From JAVJPJ01 sp040217295 (GTDB taxonomy: Bacteria > Pseudomonadota > Alphaproteobacteria > Rhodobacterales > Rhodobacteraceae), in the NCBI GenBank assembly GCA_964460185.1, contig CAYWTM010000157.1, positions 1-6,469 on the forward strand: a stretch of DNA of 6,469 nt. The letters run 5' to 3'. This document shows, piece by piece, positions 6,149-6,469 of this stretch. Both the position numbers and the translations under genes were made by a program. The notes below the pieces were generated by a model, which had not been told where the DNA came from, ran no database searches, and saw only the letters and a program-made list of their open reading frames with translations. Each line of letters starts with the position of its first letter. Position 1 is the stretch's first letter.

Positions 6149-6469
6149 TTAGCCCAGGCTCATGCTCGCCGCACTCTCCGGCAATTCCTCGTCAAAGCAG
6201 CGCTGATAGAACTCGGCCACGGTCTGACGCTCCAGCTCGTCGCATTTGTTGAGGAACGACACCCGGAACGCATAGCCCACATCGCGGAAGATCTCGGCGT
6301 TCTGGGCCCAGGTGATGATCGTGCGCGGGCTCATCACGGTGGACAATTCACCATTCATGAAGGCCGTCCGGGTCAGATCGCCCACCGTCACCATCTGGTT
6401 CACGGTCTTGCGGCCCTTTTCGGTATTGTAATGCGGATTCTTGGCCAGAACGATCGCGGCCTCGGCGTC
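6149..6469 (-). CDS. cobS: Cobaltochelatase subunit CobS, C-terminal part (cut by window edge)
   Basis: CobS is the MoxR-like AAA+ ATPase whose ring, with CobT, powers cobalt insertion by CobN. Here 106 codons plus TAA are present, in frame right up to base 6469. The usual length is about 325-330 residues, so the Walker A and B part lies outside. The visible stretch begins DAEAAIVLAKNPHYNTEKGRK, passes through TVNQMVTVGDLTRTAF and the lid segment MSPRTIITWAQNAEIF (its Arg is a sensor-2 candidate), and ends FLNKCDELERQTVAEFYQRCF and EELPESAA, all characteristic of CobS. A reading starting at 6403 is just an internal GTG and not the true start. It is followed by a strong hairpin. Confidence 0.95.
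   Translation of the reverse strand, partial: DAEAAIVLAKNPHYNTEKGRKTVNQMVTVGDLTRTAFMNGELSTVMSPRTIITWAQNAEIFRDVGYAFRVSFLNKCDELERQTVAEFYQRCFDEELPESAASMSLG

Noticed and set aside
1..6469. CRISPR array, tRNA/rRNA, insertion sequence, phage or defence system
   Set aside because: I looked on both strands and saw no spaced direct repeats, RNA gene signatures, transposase or integrase motifs, terminal inverted repeats or known defence domains.

Overview
The window looks like the end of a draft contig from a GC-rich alphaproteobacterium, most likely of the Rhodobacterales (Roseobacter/Paracoccus group). The evidence is the high GC content, an aerobic cobaltochelatase pair (CobS and CobT), an aminopeptidase P protein that reads like Rhodobacterales homologues, and an intergenic block of a type I recall from that order. 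Every gene I can support is on the minus strand, so transcription runs from the right edge to the left edge.

Layout in order of transcription: (1) 6469-6149, the C-terminal third of cobS, cut by the window edge, followed by a clean hairpin terminator at 6077-6101. (2) A 224-base intergenic region with an AT-rich stretch that probably holds the promoter of the next unit. (3) 5924-5547, a small exported two-cysteine protein. (4) 5499-4561, a PLP-dependent threonine/serine dehydratase with no regulatory domain. (5) 4576-4130, a second small exported two-cysteine protein that overlaps the end of the dehydratase gene. (6) 4133-3768, a third small exported protein, coupled to the previous one by an ATGA overlap. 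(7) 3645-1771, cobT, complete. (8) A 207-base spacer with stacked hairpins. (9) 1563-48, an aminopeptidase P (M24B) gene, broken at the contig end.

Bases 1-47 are not genomic. They are an Illumina P7/TruSeq adapter, including an 8-base i7 index, joined to the contig end. The adapter supplies a false C-terminus and stop codon to the aminopeptidase, and false N-termini to plus-strand reading frames starting at 31 and 33.

CobS and CobT are two of the three subunits of the ATP-dependent chelatase that inserts cobalt into hydrogenobyrinic acid a,c-diamide in aerobic cobalamin synthesis (CobN is the third and is not here). The four genes between them form a compact, probably co-transcribed unit. 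I see no exotic system such as a CRISPR array, mobile element, phage or toxin-antitoxin module. The points most worth a second look are the adapter chimera, the two look-alike secreted proteins on either side of the dehydratase, and the hairpin-rich spacer behind cobT.
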